Below are positions 16,661 to 24,490 of a stretch of DNA of 38,815 nt, piece by piece. Position 1 is the stretch's first letter; each line of letters opens with the position of its first letter. Source of the DNA: Lentilactobacillus kefiri (GTDB lineage Bacteria; Bacillota; Bacilli; Lactobacillales; Lactobacillaceae); contig NZ_BJVK01000017.1 of NCBI RefSeq assembly GCF_007989105.1, positions 1-38,815 of the forward strand, read 5' to 3'. The notes under the pieces are model-generated. The model made no database searches and was not told the DNA's origin. It saw only the letters and a list, made by a program, of their open reading frames with translations. Both the position numbers and the translations under genes were made by a program.

Positions 16661-16759
16661 TGTTTATTCAAAGGATTTGGGTTATTTCGTCGAAAACATT
16701 ATGAATTCCTTAAAGATGTTGCATTTTTATTAAAGTTTTCGCCATTTTACACTAATAAT

Positions 16760-16788
16760 TTGAACCCCTTGACAAAAAATAAGATAAT
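16760..16788 (+). promoter_or_regulatory. Candidate promoter of the 38-aa peptide gene
   Basis: TTGAAC (16760-16765), 17-nt spacer, GATAAT (16783-16788). A TTGACA also occurs at 16769-16774, but no good -10 lies at the right distance from it. Confidence 0.55.
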
Positions 16789-16834
16789 AGAATTGTTCAG
16801 CGTAAAGCTGTCCTATCAATAGGAGGTGGACGTT

Positions 16835-16951
16835 GTGGGATTTGTAATTTTTATTGTATTTATTTTCATAGTTTGTGGAATTATTCAGTATTTTACCGAT
16901 TCTTCAACAACCATTGGGGAGAATGGCAAGCATTTAGCTCAAAGAAAATAA
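16835..16951 (+). CDS. 38-residue single-span membrane peptide
   Basis: A small gene with start GTG 16835, a perfect AGGAGGT ribosome binding site at 16821-16827 with ideal spacing, a candidate promoter upstream and a terminator 4 nt after the stop. The peptide is MGFVIFIVFIFIVCGIIQYF (20 residues, nearly all hydrophobic: one membrane helix with a Cys at position 14), followed by a polar, basic tail to residue 38 ending HLAQRK. I recognise no family. The complete gene-sized package around it argues it is real. It could be a small regulatory membrane protein. It is not a type I toxin by any recognisable motif, and no antisense RNA gene is evident. Confidence 0.66.
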   Translation: MGFVIFIVFIFIVCGIIQYFTDSSTTIGENGKHLAQRK

Positions 16952-16954
16952 AAG

Positions 16955-16982
16955 AGCAGCCGCCAGTAACGGTTGTTTTTTT
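16955..16982 (+). terminator. Rho-independent terminator after the 38-aa peptide gene
   Basis: Stem AGCAGCCG / CGGTTGTT (8 bp with G-U pairs), loop CCAGTAA, then a T run at 16976-16983. Confidence 0.75.
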
Positions 16983-17000
16983 ATGGTTTTCAGCTTTCTA

Positions 17001-17029
17001 TTGACGAACAGGCGGCGATTATGTATACT
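17001..17029 (+). promoter_or_regulatory. Promoter of rplU-prp-rpmA
   Basis: TTGACG (17001-17006), exactly 17 nt, TATACT (17024-17029). Near consensus; predicted transcript start about 17036. Confidence 0.88.
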
Positions 17030-17035
17030 AGTAAC

Positions 17036-17137
17036 GTTGTAATTGTGGCTTCCACAGCTACAACCGCTCGATTCAAGCTAGAAAGTTCTCAACACGTGTT
17101 GGGGCGCTTGTTCTCGGCGAGTCTAAGCAAATTAATA
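17036..17137 (+). ncRNA. Structured 5' leader of rplU (L21 leader type)
   Basis: About 115 nt of untranslated RNA between the promoter and rplU. A strong hairpin begins at the predicted transcript start: GTTGTA pairs with TACAAC (17036-17064) around an inner GTGG/CCAC stem. It is followed by the palindrome CAACACGTGTTG and a GCTT...CTCGGCGAG...AAGC stem-loop before the AGGAGGTG site. Bacillota carry a conserved L21 leader in this position, thought to mediate autoregulation by ribosomal protein; assignment here rests on position and structure, not on a covariance search. Confidence 0.65.
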
Positions 17138-17153
17138 AGGAGGTGCACAAGAT

Positions 17154-17462
17154 ATGTACGCAGTTATTACTACAGGCGGTAAGCAATACAAAGTGTCCGA
17201 AGGCGACGCAATCTACGTTGAAAAGTTAAACGCAGACGAAGGCTCAAAGGTTACTTTTGATCAAGTTGTTATGGTCGGCGGCGATTCAGTTAAAGTTGGT
17301 ACACCATTAGTTGATGGCGCATCAGTTACTGGAACTGTTGAAAAGCAGGGTCGTCAAAAGAAGATTACAATCTTCCGTTACAAACCAAAGAAGGGCTCAC
17401 GTTCAAAGAAGGGCCATCGTCAACCATATACTAAAGTTGTTATTGATTCAATCAAGGCATAA
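17154..17462 (+). CDS. rplU: 50S ribosomal protein L21
   Basis: A 102-residue L21 with the family start [18 protein letters not shown] and the C-terminal basic [19 protein letters not shown] element split over residues 76-95. It binds 23S rRNA with L20. The ATG at 17154 follows AGGAGGTG at 17140-17147. First gene of the rplU-prp-rpmA operon, preceded by a structured leader. Confidence 0.98.
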   Translation: MYAVITTGGKQYKVSEGDAIYVEKLNADEGSKVTFDQVVMVGGDSVKVGTPLVDGASVTGTVEKQGRQKKITIFRYKPKKGSRSKKGHRQPYTKVVIDSIKA

Positions 17463-17482
17463 TTTACTTTGAGGTGACTGAT

Positions 17483-17818
17483 ATGATTAAGGCTACCATT
17501 AAGCGTTATCGCGGTCATGTTAGCGGATTTACAATTACCGGACACGCCGATGCTGGTGAATACGGACAAGATATTGTCTGTTCAGCAGTTTCAGTGCTCA
17601 GCATCACAACAGTTAACGGCCTCCAAGAGGTTGTTGGATTGGATGTTGATGTTGATAGTGATGATAAAAATGGCGGTTATCTATCAGTTGATGTGCCAGT
17701 CGTTACCGATTCCAAGAAGAGTATTCAAGCTGATGCAGTTTTGAATACCTTTGCGAATGGAATGGCTGATATAGCAGATAGCTACAGTAAGTATATTAAG
17801 TTAAATACAGCGAAATAA
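17483..17818 (+). CDS. prp: Ribosomal-processing cysteine protease Prp
   Basis: A 111-residue cysteine protease (YsxB/Prp family) that removes the N-terminal extension of ribosomal protein L27. The defining motif is intact: [18 protein letters not shown] with catalytic H21 and C33. ATG 17483 is preferred; GAGGTGA (17471-17477) is its ribosome binding site, and the in-frame GTG at 17474 lies within that site. It sits between rplU and rpmA, the invariant order in Bacillota, and its substrate site is visible in the next gene. The protease is normally essential where L27 carries the extension. Confidence 0.95.
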   Translation: MIKATIKRYRGHVSGFTITGHADAGEYGQDIVCSAVSVLSITTVNGLQEVVGLDVDVDSDDKNGGYLSVDVPVVTDSKKSIQADAVLNTFANGMADIADSYSKYIKLNTAK

Positions 17819-17844
17819 ATCAATTAATCTGGAGGTGTAAACCT

Positions 17845-18138
17845 ATGTTAGCAATGAATTTACAATTCTTCTCTCACCATAAAGGTGGTGGATCAACTGC
17901 CAACGGTCGTAACTCAGCTGGTCGTCGTTTAGGTACAAAGGCTGCTGATGGATCATCAGTTCACAGTGGATCAATCATTTATCGTCAACGTGGAACTCAT
18001 ATCTACCCAGGAAACAATGTTAAGCGTGGTAACGATGACACATTGTTTGCAGTAGTTGATGGAGTTGTTCGTTTCGAAAGAAAAGGACGCGACAAGCGTC
18101 AGGTTTCAGTTTATCCAGTTGCTGAAGCTGCTAAATAG
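17845..18138 (+). CDS. rpmA: 50S ribosomal protein L27 precursor
   Basis: A 97-residue L27 whose N-terminus is MLAMNLQFF then SHHKGGGST. The first nine residues are the Prp-cleaved extension (NLQFF followed by a small residue is the cleavage consensus). Cleavage exposes the SHHKGGG tail that reaches the peptidyl-transferase centre. The body ([25 protein letters not shown]) is standard. Strong GGAGGTG site at 17831-17837. Last gene of the operon. Confidence 0.98.
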   Translation: MLAMNLQFFSHHKGGGSTANGRNSAGRRLGTKAADGSSVHSGSIIYRQRGTHIYPGNNVKRGNDDTLFAVVDGVVRFERKGRDKRQVSVYPVAEAAK

Positions 18139-18159
18139 CTCACAATATTTTAATTAAAG

Positions 18160-18198
18160 AGGCTGGGACAAAACTCGTGTTTTGCATCCCAGCTTTTT
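18160..18198 (+). terminator. Rho-independent terminator after rpmA
   Basis: Long stem GGCTGGGAcaAAAC / GTTTTGCATCCCAGC with a TCGT loop and TTTTT tail. Its core resembles the terminator after rpoZ (27560-27603). Confidence 0.92.
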
Positions 18199-18226
18199 AA
18201 TTATCTAGATCAGGATGCCATTTTAA

Positions 18227-18257
18227 TTGGCTATTTTGGTTTAAAGTATTATATAAT
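18227..18257 (+). promoter_or_regulatory. Candidate efp promoter
   Basis: TATAAT at 18252-18257 is perfect. The best -35 is TTGGCT (18227-18232), with a long 19-nt spacer. Confidence 0.6.
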
Positions 18258-18292
18258 CAATATATGTTACATCACATTTAGGAGGAACAATC

Positions 18293-18853
18293 ATGGCAAT
18301 TTCAACTGCTGATTTTAAAAATGGATTAACCATCGAGGTTGACAACGCAATCTGGAGAATTTTAAGTTTCCAACATGTTAAACCTGGTAAAGGTGGCGCA
18401 TTTGTCCGTTCTAAGTTAAAGAACCTTCGTACCGGTGCCGTTCAAGAAAAGACATTCCGGTCAGGTGCTAAGATGGAACAAGCACAAATTGATACCCGTA
18501 AGATGCAATACTTATACGCAGACGGTGATCAACACGTATTCATGGACATGGATACTTATGATCAAATTTCAATTCCTGAAGAACAAATTAAAAGTGAATT
18601 GAACTATCTTCAAGAAAACATGGAAGTTCAAGTTATCCAGTACGGTAATGAAACCTTGGGTATTGAGCTCCCTAACACAGTTACTCTCGAAGTTGCTTCA
18701 ACTGAACCCGGCATCAAAGGTGACACTGCTTCAGGTGGCTCAAAGCCTGCAACAATGACCACTGGTTTAACCTTACAAGTGCCATTCTTCGTTAACAAGG
18801 GCGACAAGTTGGTTATCAACACAACTGACGGAACTTACATTTCACGGGGATAG
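18293..18853 (+). CDS. efp: Translation elongation factor P
   Basis: A 186-residue EF-P that rescues ribosomes stalled at polyproline. Three beta-barrel domains; the loop tip is [12 protein letters not shown] with the modifiable lysine at K33, the Bacillus-type PGKG context in which that lysine is 5-aminopentanolylated rather than beta-lysylated. The C-terminal signature [13 protein letters not shown]-type stretch (here [14 protein letters not shown]) is present. ATG 18293 has AGGAGGA upstream at 18280-18286. It leads the efp-yqhY-nusB block. Confidence 0.97.
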   Translation: MAISTADFKNGLTIEVDNAIWRILSFQHVKPGKGGAFVRSKLKNLRTGAVQEKTFRSGAKMEQAQIDTRKMQYLYADGDQHVFMDMDTYDQISIPEEQIKSELNYLQENMEVQVIQYGNETLGIELPNTVTLEVASTEPGIKGDTASGGSKPATMTTGLTLQVPFFVNKGDKLVINTTDGTYISRG

Positions 18854-18885
18854 TATTTCAATTGATCTGAAACGGAGGCTTTAGT

Positions 18886-19323
18886 ATGGCTGAAGACACT
18901 AATATTACTCTTCATTCAAATGATCCGAAACTTGGCAAGATTGAAATTGCACCTAATGTTCTTGAAATTATTGCCGGGGTAGCGACTTCACAAATTGATG
19001 GCGTTAACCGCATGAGCGGTTCATTTTCCAACAGTGTAAATGAACTGTTGGGCCGCAGAAAAGAACATGGAAAAGGTGTCACTTTAACGTATACCAACGA
19101 AGAATTGACAGTTGATGTTTATGTTTATTTGAATTATGGCGTATCTGTTCCCAAAGTTGCGTTGAAAATTCAAAGTCAAGTTGAACAGCAATTGCTGTTC
19201 ATGACTGGTTTAAAGGTCACAGAGGTAAATGTCCATGTTCAGGGTGTCATTCCGGAAAAGACGACCAGTACCGTTGATCCGAATAACCCGTTTGCTGACG
19301 ACGAAGAAAATGGTGAGGACTAG
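18886..19323 (+). CDS. yqhY: Asp23/Gls24 family protein (YqhY-like)
   Basis: A 145-residue soluble protein of the Asp23 family. The core pattern is clear: GKIEIAPNVLEIIAGVATSQIDGV, a basic loop (LLGRRKEHGKGV), then VDVYVYLNYGVSVPKVALKIQ. The C-terminus is very acidic (DDEENGED). Members next to nusB (YqhY) are linked in B. subtilis to acetyl-CoA carboxylase regulation; others tether envelope-stress proteins. No acc genes are in this window. GGAGG lies upstream of ATG 18886. Its stop shares one base with the nusB start. Confidence 0.9.
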   Translation: MAEDTNITLHSNDPKLGKIEIAPNVLEIIAGVATSQIDGVNRMSGSFSNSVNELLGRRKEHGKGVTLTYTNEELTVDVYVYLNYGVSVPKVALKIQSQVEQQLLFMTGLKVTEVNVHVQGVIPEKTTSTVDPNNPFADDEENGED

Positions 19324-19736
19324 TGGAATTAACACGACACCAAATTAGAGAAATTGCGTTCCAAACACTTTTTGCCCTAAATACCAACGATCAAACTGAC
19401 TGGAAAGATTTCTTTCAGGTTTTGACAAGTGGTAAATACGGTGATGAGTATCCTGAATATTTGCATCAGTTAATTTCAGGAGTTTTGGAGCACAAGTCTG
19501 AAATCGATAAAACAATTGAAAAGTATTTAGCTTCCAGTTGGTCTCTCGAGCGAATTGCAAGAACTGATCTGATTATCTTGGAGATTGCCATCTATGAAAT
19601 GGTTTATGTAGATGATATGCCTGCCAAGGTATCAATCAACGAAGCAATTGAACTCGCAAAAAAGTTTAGTGACGACCGTTCAAGAAAATTTGTTAACGGG
19701 ATTTTGTCACATGCTTTAGAAGAACTGGTAAAATAG
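19323..19736 (+). CDS. nusB: Transcription antitermination factor NusB
   Basis: A 137-residue all-helical protein that with NusE/S10 binds boxA of rRNA leaders. Typical motifs: TRHQIREIAFQTLFALN at the start, WSLERIARTDLIILEIAIYEM in the middle, and VSINEAIELAKKFSDDRSRKFVNGIL split over the C-terminal half. The start is GTG 19323 in a TAGTG junction with yqhY, so translation is coupled. The TAG stop codon lies inside the terminator stem. Confidence 0.96.
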   Translation: MELTRHQIREIAFQTLFALNTNDQTDWKDFFQVLTSGKYGDEYPEYLHQLISGVLEHKSEIDKTIEKYLASSWSLERIARTDLIILEIAIYEMVYVDDMPAKVSINEAIELAKKFSDDRSRKFVNGILSHALEELVK

Positions 19737-19764
19737 ATTTACACATGTGTAAATCTATTTTTTT
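19730..19764 (+). terminator. Rho-independent terminator after nusB (32-bp perfect palindrome)
   Basis: AAAATAGATTTACACA (19730-19745) and its exact complement (19746-19761), then further T. It starts within the end of nusB and includes its stop codon. Confidence 0.9.
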
Positions 19765-19811
19765 GTACATATGTTTATTTAAGACGAAAATACAAAGGAG
19801 CGGTTTCTAAG

Positions 19812-20678
19812 ATGGCAACAATTATTGATGGTAAAGCACTGGCAAAAAAGTTGAATTCGCAGACAAGTTTAAGGGTTAAGAAACTCCAAGATACAAATGG
19901 AATCACTCCTGGTTTAGTCGTCATTATCGTTGGGACCGATCCGGCCAGTGAACGATATGTTAGAAATAAGCATCGAACTGCAAAGCGACTTGGAATTTAC
20001 TCACTTGTTCGGCAGTTGCCGGACACCATTTCGCAATCAGAGTTATTGAAGATTGTTCAAGAATATAATGACAATCCAAAAATTACCGGTATCTTGGTTC
20101 AAGATCCATTGCCTAAACAAATCAATGAAAAAGAAATTACTCGAGCAATTCTTCCTGAAAAGGATGTTGATGGTTTCCATCCTATTAACGTCGGCAAGTT
20201 GTATCTCGATGATTCAACAAATTATCCCGTTGCTTGCACACCCAAGGGTGTCATGACAATGTTTAAAGAATACAACATTAATTTAAAGGGTAAAAATGCT
20301 GTGATGATCGGTCGAAGTGCAATTGTTGGGAAACCAATGGCAGCCTTAATGTTAAATGCCGGTGCCAGTGTTTCAATCCTGCACTTATTAACTAAAGATA
20401 TTACTGAATACACTAAGAATGCTGACATCATTGTTTCAGCTACCGGAAGTCTCCACACGGTTACCAAAGACGATGTCAAGCCTGGTGCGGTTGTCATTGA
20501 CGTCGGTCAAAACATCAATGAAGAAGGCCATCTGGTTGGTGATACCGACTACGCCGACTTATTGGATAAAGTTTCGTACATCACCCCTGTTCCAGGTGGG
20601 GTTGGTCCAATGACCATCGCAACCTTAATGCAGCAAACAGTCGATCTGGCAGAATGGAGCCTTGAACGTGGCAAATGA
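19812..20678 (+). CDS. folD: Bifunctional methylene-THF dehydrogenase / methenyl-THF cyclohydrolase
   Basis: A 288-residue enzyme interconverting 5,10-methylene-, methenyl- and 10-formyl-THF with NADP. Motifs in order: VGTDPASERYVRNK with the catalytic Y and K, ILVQDPLPKQI, PEKDVDGFHPINVG, GRSAIVGKPMA of the nucleotide-binding site, and PVPGGVGPMTIA. ATG 19812 with AAGGAG upstream. Supplies 10-formyl-THF for purines and for Fmt, encoded later in this window. Its last bases overlap xseA. Confidence 0.97.
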   Translation: MATIIDGKALAKKLNSQTSLRVKKLQDTNGITPGLVVIIVGTDPASERYVRNKHRTAKRLGIYSLVRQLPDTISQSELLKIVQEYNDNPKITGILVQDPLPKQINEKEITRAILPEKDVDGFHPINVGKLYLDDSTNYPVACTPKGVMTMFKEYNINLKGKNAVMIGRSAIVGKPMAALMLNAGASVSILHLLTKDITEYTKNADIIVSATGSLHTVTKDDVKPGAVVIDVGQNINEEGHLVGDTDYADLLDKVSYITPVPGGVGPMTIATLMQQTVDLAEWSLERGK

Positions 20679-22011
20679 TTATTTAACCGTCAGCGCCTTA
20701 ACAAAATATATAAAAAGGAAATTTGACGTAGATCCGTATCTATCTAAGGTATACCTGACTGGTGAAATTTCCAATTTCAGGTTACGGCCGAATGCCCATC
20801 AATACTTTAGTTTAAAAGATGACAACGCCAAGATCAGCGCAATTATGTTCAAATCCGCGTTCAATCGAATCAAGTTCACTCCCGAAGAAGGAATGAAAGT
20901 ACTCGTTGTCGGGCATATCTCCGTCTACGAACCCAGTGGCAGTTATCAAATCTACGTTGAACAAATGGAACCCGATGGCGTTGGTCAACTTTATCAAGCA
21001 TATGAACAGCTTAAGAAAAAGTTGTCCCAAGAAGGCTTATTTAACTTACCTAAGAAGCCATTAAAACAGTTCCCTAAACGGATCGCGGTTGTGACTTCTC
21101 CCAGTGGAGCTGTCATTCGTGACATTATTACGACGGTCCGAAGAAGATACCCAATCGCCCAAATTGTTCTGTTTCCGGCCCTGGTTCAGGGGACTGAAGC
21201 CAGCACTGATATTGTCAGACAAATTGAACGGGTTAACCAAAACGGCACTTTCGATACTTTGATTGTTGGCCGTGGTGGTGGTTCAATTGAGGATTTGTGG
21301 CCATTTAACGAGGAAAATGTTGCCAGAGCAATTGTTGCCAGCAAGATTCCCGTTATTTCTTCTGTTGGTCACGAAACTGATACAACAATCGCCGACCTGG
21401 TTGCTGATGTCCGTGCCGCAACACCAACTGCTGCAGCGGAGCTTGCTGTTCCGCGGTTGGATCAAGTATTGGTGGATCTTAAAACCACGCAAAATCGGAT
21501 TATCAATGCGGCATACCAAGTGATTCAAGAAGATAAGCTGCGTTTGAAGCGGCTTCAACAGTCAACCGTGTTTACCTCTCCGCAACGGATCTATGAGACG
21601 TTCTCACAACGCCTGGATTTGCTGACGCAACGTTTGTATAACCAATCGAACAAGATCACTGGTAAGCGCAAGGATCGCTTCAATGACCTGAAGTTAAGAT
21701 TACGGCTGGTTGCACCAACGTATACGATAAAAGAACAGCAGCAAAAATTATCGACACTGCAGGGACGCCTTGATCGGGCATCGGCTCAAAACCTGAGAAA
21801 TGTTAAACAGCATTATCAAATGCTGGTCGGGTCTTTGGATCATCTAAGCCCGTTAAAGATTCTCAGTCGAGGCTATACGTATACGACGGATGAAAAAGGT
21901 GATTTTGTGAAACGGGTTGCTGATTTAAAAACGTCCACAATCGATGTTCATTTCAGCGACGGTACGGTAAACGCATCGGTCAACAAAATTAACCAGAATA
22001 AGGAGAAGTAA
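20668..22011 (+). CDS. xseA: Exodeoxyribonuclease VII large subunit
   Basis: A 447-residue catalytic subunit of the single-strand-specific nuclease ExoVII. It has an N-terminal OB-fold (residues ~1-100), then the nuclease core with VVTSPSGAVIRDI, GRGGGSIEDLWPFN and GHETDTTIADLVADVRAATPTAAAE, then a long coiled-coil arm that binds XseB. GTG 20668 is preferred: GGAG (20656-20659) sits at correct distance, whereas TTG 20662 is too close. The start overlaps the folD stop by 11 nt. Confidence 0.95.
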   Translation: MANDYLTVSALTKYIKRKFDVDPYLSKVYLTGEISNFRLRPNAHQYFSLKDDNAKISAIMFKSAFNRIKFTPEEGMKVLVVGHISVYEPSGSYQIYVEQMEPDGVGQLYQAYEQLKKKLSQEGLFNLPKKPLKQFPKRIAVVTSPSGAVIRDIITTVRRRYPIAQIVLFPALVQGTEASTDIVRQIERVNQNGTFDTLIVGRGGGSIEDLWPFNEENVARAIVASKIPVISSVGHETDTTIADLVADVRAATPTAAAELAVPRLDQVLVDLKTTQNRIINAAYQVIQEDKLRLKRLQQSTVFTSPQRIYETFSQRLDLLTQRLYNQSNKITGKRKDRFNDLKLRLRLVAPTYTIKEQQQKLSTLQGRLDRASAQNLRNVKQHYQMLVGSLDHLSPLKILSRGYTYTTDEKGDFVKRVADLKTSTIDVHFSDGTVNASVNKINQNKEK

Positions 22012-22012
22012 A

Positions 22013-22279
22013 ATGGCTGACAAACAAGATAACAAAACTTTTGAAGATAAAATGAACGAATTGGAAACCATCGTTAATCAACTCGAACAGGGAAATGTTT
22101 CCTTGGAAGAATCCATGGATAAATTCAAAACGGGTATTCAGTTAAGTGAACAGCTCCAAGACACGCTGACAAAGGCTGAACACACAATGGCCAAAATGAT
22201 GGATAAAGATGGCAACGAAGTTGATTTTGAGGCTTCCAAAGATAAGAAGGATGATAATGATGGGAACCAAACTGACTGA
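22013..22279 (+). CDS. xseB: Exodeoxyribonuclease VII small subunit
   Basis: An 88-residue helical-hairpin protein with the family pattern TFEDKMNELETIVNQLEQGNVSLEES and a following F-K-x-G element. Several copies wrap the XseA coiled coil. The C-terminus is acidic and Lys/Asp-rich. One nt after xseA, with AAGGAG in the end of that gene; the end overlaps ispA. Confidence 0.95.
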   Translation: MADKQDNKTFEDKMNELETIVNQLEQGNVSLEESMDKFKTGIQLSEQLQDTLTKAEHTMAKMMDKDGNEVDFEASKDKKDDNDGNQTD

Positions 22280-23153
22280 GTTTGAAAACCTGTGGGTACC
22301 TAAGATTAATCAAGTCTTAGAAAACGAAATTGCGCCAGACACTGACCAGAAAACGCTGACTAACGCGATGAGTTATTCCGTCAATGCTGGCGGCAAACGA
22401 TTGCGGCCACTGTTAACCTTGGCGGTCCTGACAAGTTTGGGTGATAATATTGATCACACCATTTTAAAAACAAGTTGTGCGCTTGAGCTAATGCACTCCT
22501 ATTCTTTGATTCATGACGACTTACCAGCAATGGATAACGATAACCTTCGCCGGGGAAAGCCAACCAACCACGTTAAATTTGGTGCTGGAATGGCAACCTT
22601 GGCTGGGGACGGTCTTCAGCCGCTTTCTTTCCAATGGTTAGTCGACAATGATCTGGACAGTGAGACCCAAGCTGAATTGGTTTTGGCCCTTGCTAAAGCT
22701 GCCGGACCGCACGGCATGGTTTCTGGTCAAGCTGATGACATTGAATTTGAAGGAACCCGTCTGCCACTTGAAGGCCTTCAAAAATTAGACCAAAATAAAA
22801 CCGGCGCTTTAATTCGGTACGCGGTTGAAGCCAGCTTGATTATGGGTCGGGTGATCCCCGAAAAGCGTCAGGCAATGTTGACATTCGCAGAAAAATTTGG
22901 TGAAGCCTACCAGATCTACGACGATATTCTTGATATCGTGGGAACTGAAGCCCAGATTGGCAAGCCGGTTCATCAAGATGCCGGCAAAAATACTTATCCA
23001 AATTTGTTGGGTTTGGATAAGTCCTATGAAATGCTTCATAAAACGGTAAAGGCTGCTCAGGATGCGCTAAGCCAGGCTGGGCGAGATTTATCAATTGATA
23101 CCAGTTTGTTGAACGATTTTACCAGTTATTTTAAAAATAAGGACGAGAAATAG
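22257..23153 (+). CDS. ispA: Polyprenyl (farnesyl/geranyl) diphosphate synthase
   Basis: A 298-residue trans-prenyltransferase that condenses isopentenyl diphosphate with allylic diphosphates to FPP. Motifs: GGKRLRPLL, first Asp-rich DDLPAMDND (the two-residue-longer DDxxxxD form of bacterial type II FPP synthases), GQADDIEFEG and second Asp-rich DDILDIVG. The start is ambiguous: ATGs at 22251, 22257 and 22260 are all in frame, and 22257 fits the AAGAAGG at 22244-22250 best, giving a 23-nt overlap with xseB. In Bacillus dxs follows; here tlyA follows after 1 nt. Confidence 0.93.
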   Translation: MMGTKLTEFENLWVPKINQVLENEIAPDTDQKTLTNAMSYSVNAGGKRLRPLLTLAVLTSLGDNIDHTILKTSCALELMHSYSLIHDDLPAMDNDNLRRGKPTNHVKFGAGMATLAGDGLQPLSFQWLVDNDLDSETQAELVLALAKAAGPHGMVSGQADDIEFEGTRLPLEGLQKLDQNKTGALIRYAVEASLIMGRVIPEKRQAMLTFAEKFGEAYQIYDDILDIVGTEAQIGKPVHQDAGKNTYPNLLGLDKSYEMLHKTVKAAQDALSQAGRDLSIDTSLLNDFTSYFKNKDEK

Positions 23154-23154
23154 T

Positions 23155-23970
23155 ATGGAAAAGCAACGAGTCGATGTATTACTAGTTACCCAGGGATTGT
23201 TTGACACCCGAGAAAAAGCCAAGCGGGCTGTTATGGCTGGTGAAATTCTGGGTGATAACGAAGAACGCTTGGATAAGCCGGGAACAAAGATTCCAGTGGA
23301 TACCGATTTACATTTAAAAGGCAAACCAATGCCATATGTCAGCCGTGGTGGCTTGAAATTGGAAAAAGCTTTAAAGGTTTTCCATTTGGATGTTAAAGGT
23401 TTAACTGTTTTGGATATCGGATCATCAACTGGTGGGTTTACGGATGTCATGCTCCAAAGCGGAGCTAAAATGAGTTATGCCTTGGATGTTGGCAGCAACC
23501 AGTTGGTTTGGAAACTCCGTGAAGATCCTCGAGTGGTCGTCATGGAACACACCAATTTTAGATATAGTAAACTGGCTGACTTTACCAAAGGCCAACCAGA
23601 ATTTGCTTCAATTGACGTGTCGTTTATTTCACTGGAACTCATTCTTCCGCCATTGAAAAGCATCATAAAAAAGAACGGCCACGTTGTTGCATTGATTAAA
23701 CCGCAGTTTGAAGCGGGAAAATCAAACGTCGGCAAGCACGGAATTGTTAAAGATCCAGCTGTTCATAAAATGGTTTTGGAAAAGATTTTAAACTTTGCGG
23801 TCGCCAATGGCTATTCCGTTCAAAACCTTGATTTTTCACCTATTAAGGGTGGTGCAGGGAACATCGAATTTCTAGTTGAGTTGGAATCCGTTGATGAACC
23901 CGTCATGTCACCAAATGTTTCGATTGAAAAAGTCATTGAAAACGCTTATTCTGAGTTAAAGGGATCATAA
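23155..23970 (+). CDS. tlyA: TlyA family rRNA (cytidine-2'-O)-methyltransferase
   Basis: A 271-residue protein with an N-terminal S4 RNA-binding domain (about 1-65: RVDVLLVTQGLFDTREKAKR...) and a Rossmann methyltransferase domain beginning at YVSRGGLKLEKAL, with the SAM loop DIGSSTGGFTD. The catalytic tetrad lysines and Asp of FtsJ-type enzymes appear conserved (K in RGGLKLEKA, D in SIDVSFISL, K in ALIKPQFE). It should 2'-O-methylate C residues in 16S and/or 23S rRNA. Called YqxC in Bacillus, in the same position before ahrC. Often annotated as hemolysin A in older records. Confidence 0.92.
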   Translation: MEKQRVDVLLVTQGLFDTREKAKRAVMAGEILGDNEERLDKPGTKIPVDTDLHLKGKPMPYVSRGGLKLEKALKVFHLDVKGLTVLDIGSSTGGFTDVMLQSGAKMSYALDVGSNQLVWKLREDPRVVVMEHTNFRYSKLADFTKGQPEFASIDVSFISLELILPPLKSIIKKNGHVVALIKPQFEAGKSNVGKHGIVKDPAVHKMVLEKILNFAVANGYSVQNLDFSPIKGGAGNIEFLVELESVDEPVMSPNVSIEKVIENAYSELKGS

Positions 23971-24009
23971 CCTGTATTTTTATTCAATTAATTGTTGGGG
24001 GTGTATTTC

Positions 24010-24468
24010 ATGCGCAAAAAAGAACGCCAAAGACTCATCAAACAACTACTTACAAGTAATAATATTCAAAGACAGGAAGACTTTGTTGCTCTTTTGGATA
24101 AACAGGGAATCAAAGTGACTCAAGCGACGGTTTCCAGAGATATTAAAGATATGCAGCTGGTCAAAGTACCTTCTGTTACCGGGGGGTATCGATACAGCCT
24201 GCCAACCCGGAAAAATATTGACACAGAAAAAAAGTTGGTCCAAACGATTCGCGATTCGTTTGTATCTGTCGATTCTCAGGACAAACTGGTTTTCTTGAAA
24301 GTTCTTCCCGGCAGTGGGCCGGTTATATCCAGTCTGATGTATCAAATGAACTATAGTGGTATTTTTGGCACCATCGGTGATGACAATACTGTCTTAATTA
24401 TTGGCAAAACCGAAGAAGATGCCCTTAACGTCAGAAATCAGATTAATGGCATGTTGGGCACTGATTAA
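24010..24468 (+). CDS. argR: Arginine repressor ArgR/AhrC
   Basis: A 152-residue regulator. N-terminal winged helix (residues ~1-70) with the recognition motif QATVSRDIKDMQLVK, and a C-terminal hexamerisation/arginine-binding domain containing GTIGDDNTVLIIG. ATG 24010 is preferred (GGGGGTG at 23997-24003); a TTG 18 nt upstream is unsupported. The location between tlyA and recN is the ahrC locus of Bacillota. No ARG-box or arginine genes are seen here, so targets lie elsewhere. The GD-D core (usually AGDDT) is slightly altered (GTIGDDNT), which could affect ligand binding. Confidence 0.92.
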   Translation: MRKKERQRLIKQLLTSNNIQRQEDFVALLDKQGIKVTQATVSRDIKDMQLVKVPSVTGGYRYSLPTRKNIDTEKKLVQTIRDSFVSVDSQDKLVFLKVLPGSGPVISSLMYQMNYSGIFGTIGDDNTVLIIGKTEEDALNVRNQINGMLGTD

Positions 24469-24490
24469 TAATCATTGAGAGGTTTAATCC

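Noticed and set aside
16769-16793. TTGACA with TAGAAT as the promoter of the small peptide gene.
   Set aside because: Spacer is only 13 nt; the overlapping TTGAAC-17-GATAAT is better.
16835-16982. The 38-aa peptide as a type I toxin with antisense RNA.
   Set aside because: No opposing promoter or terminator pair and no repeats; the peptide lacks recognisable toxin motifs.
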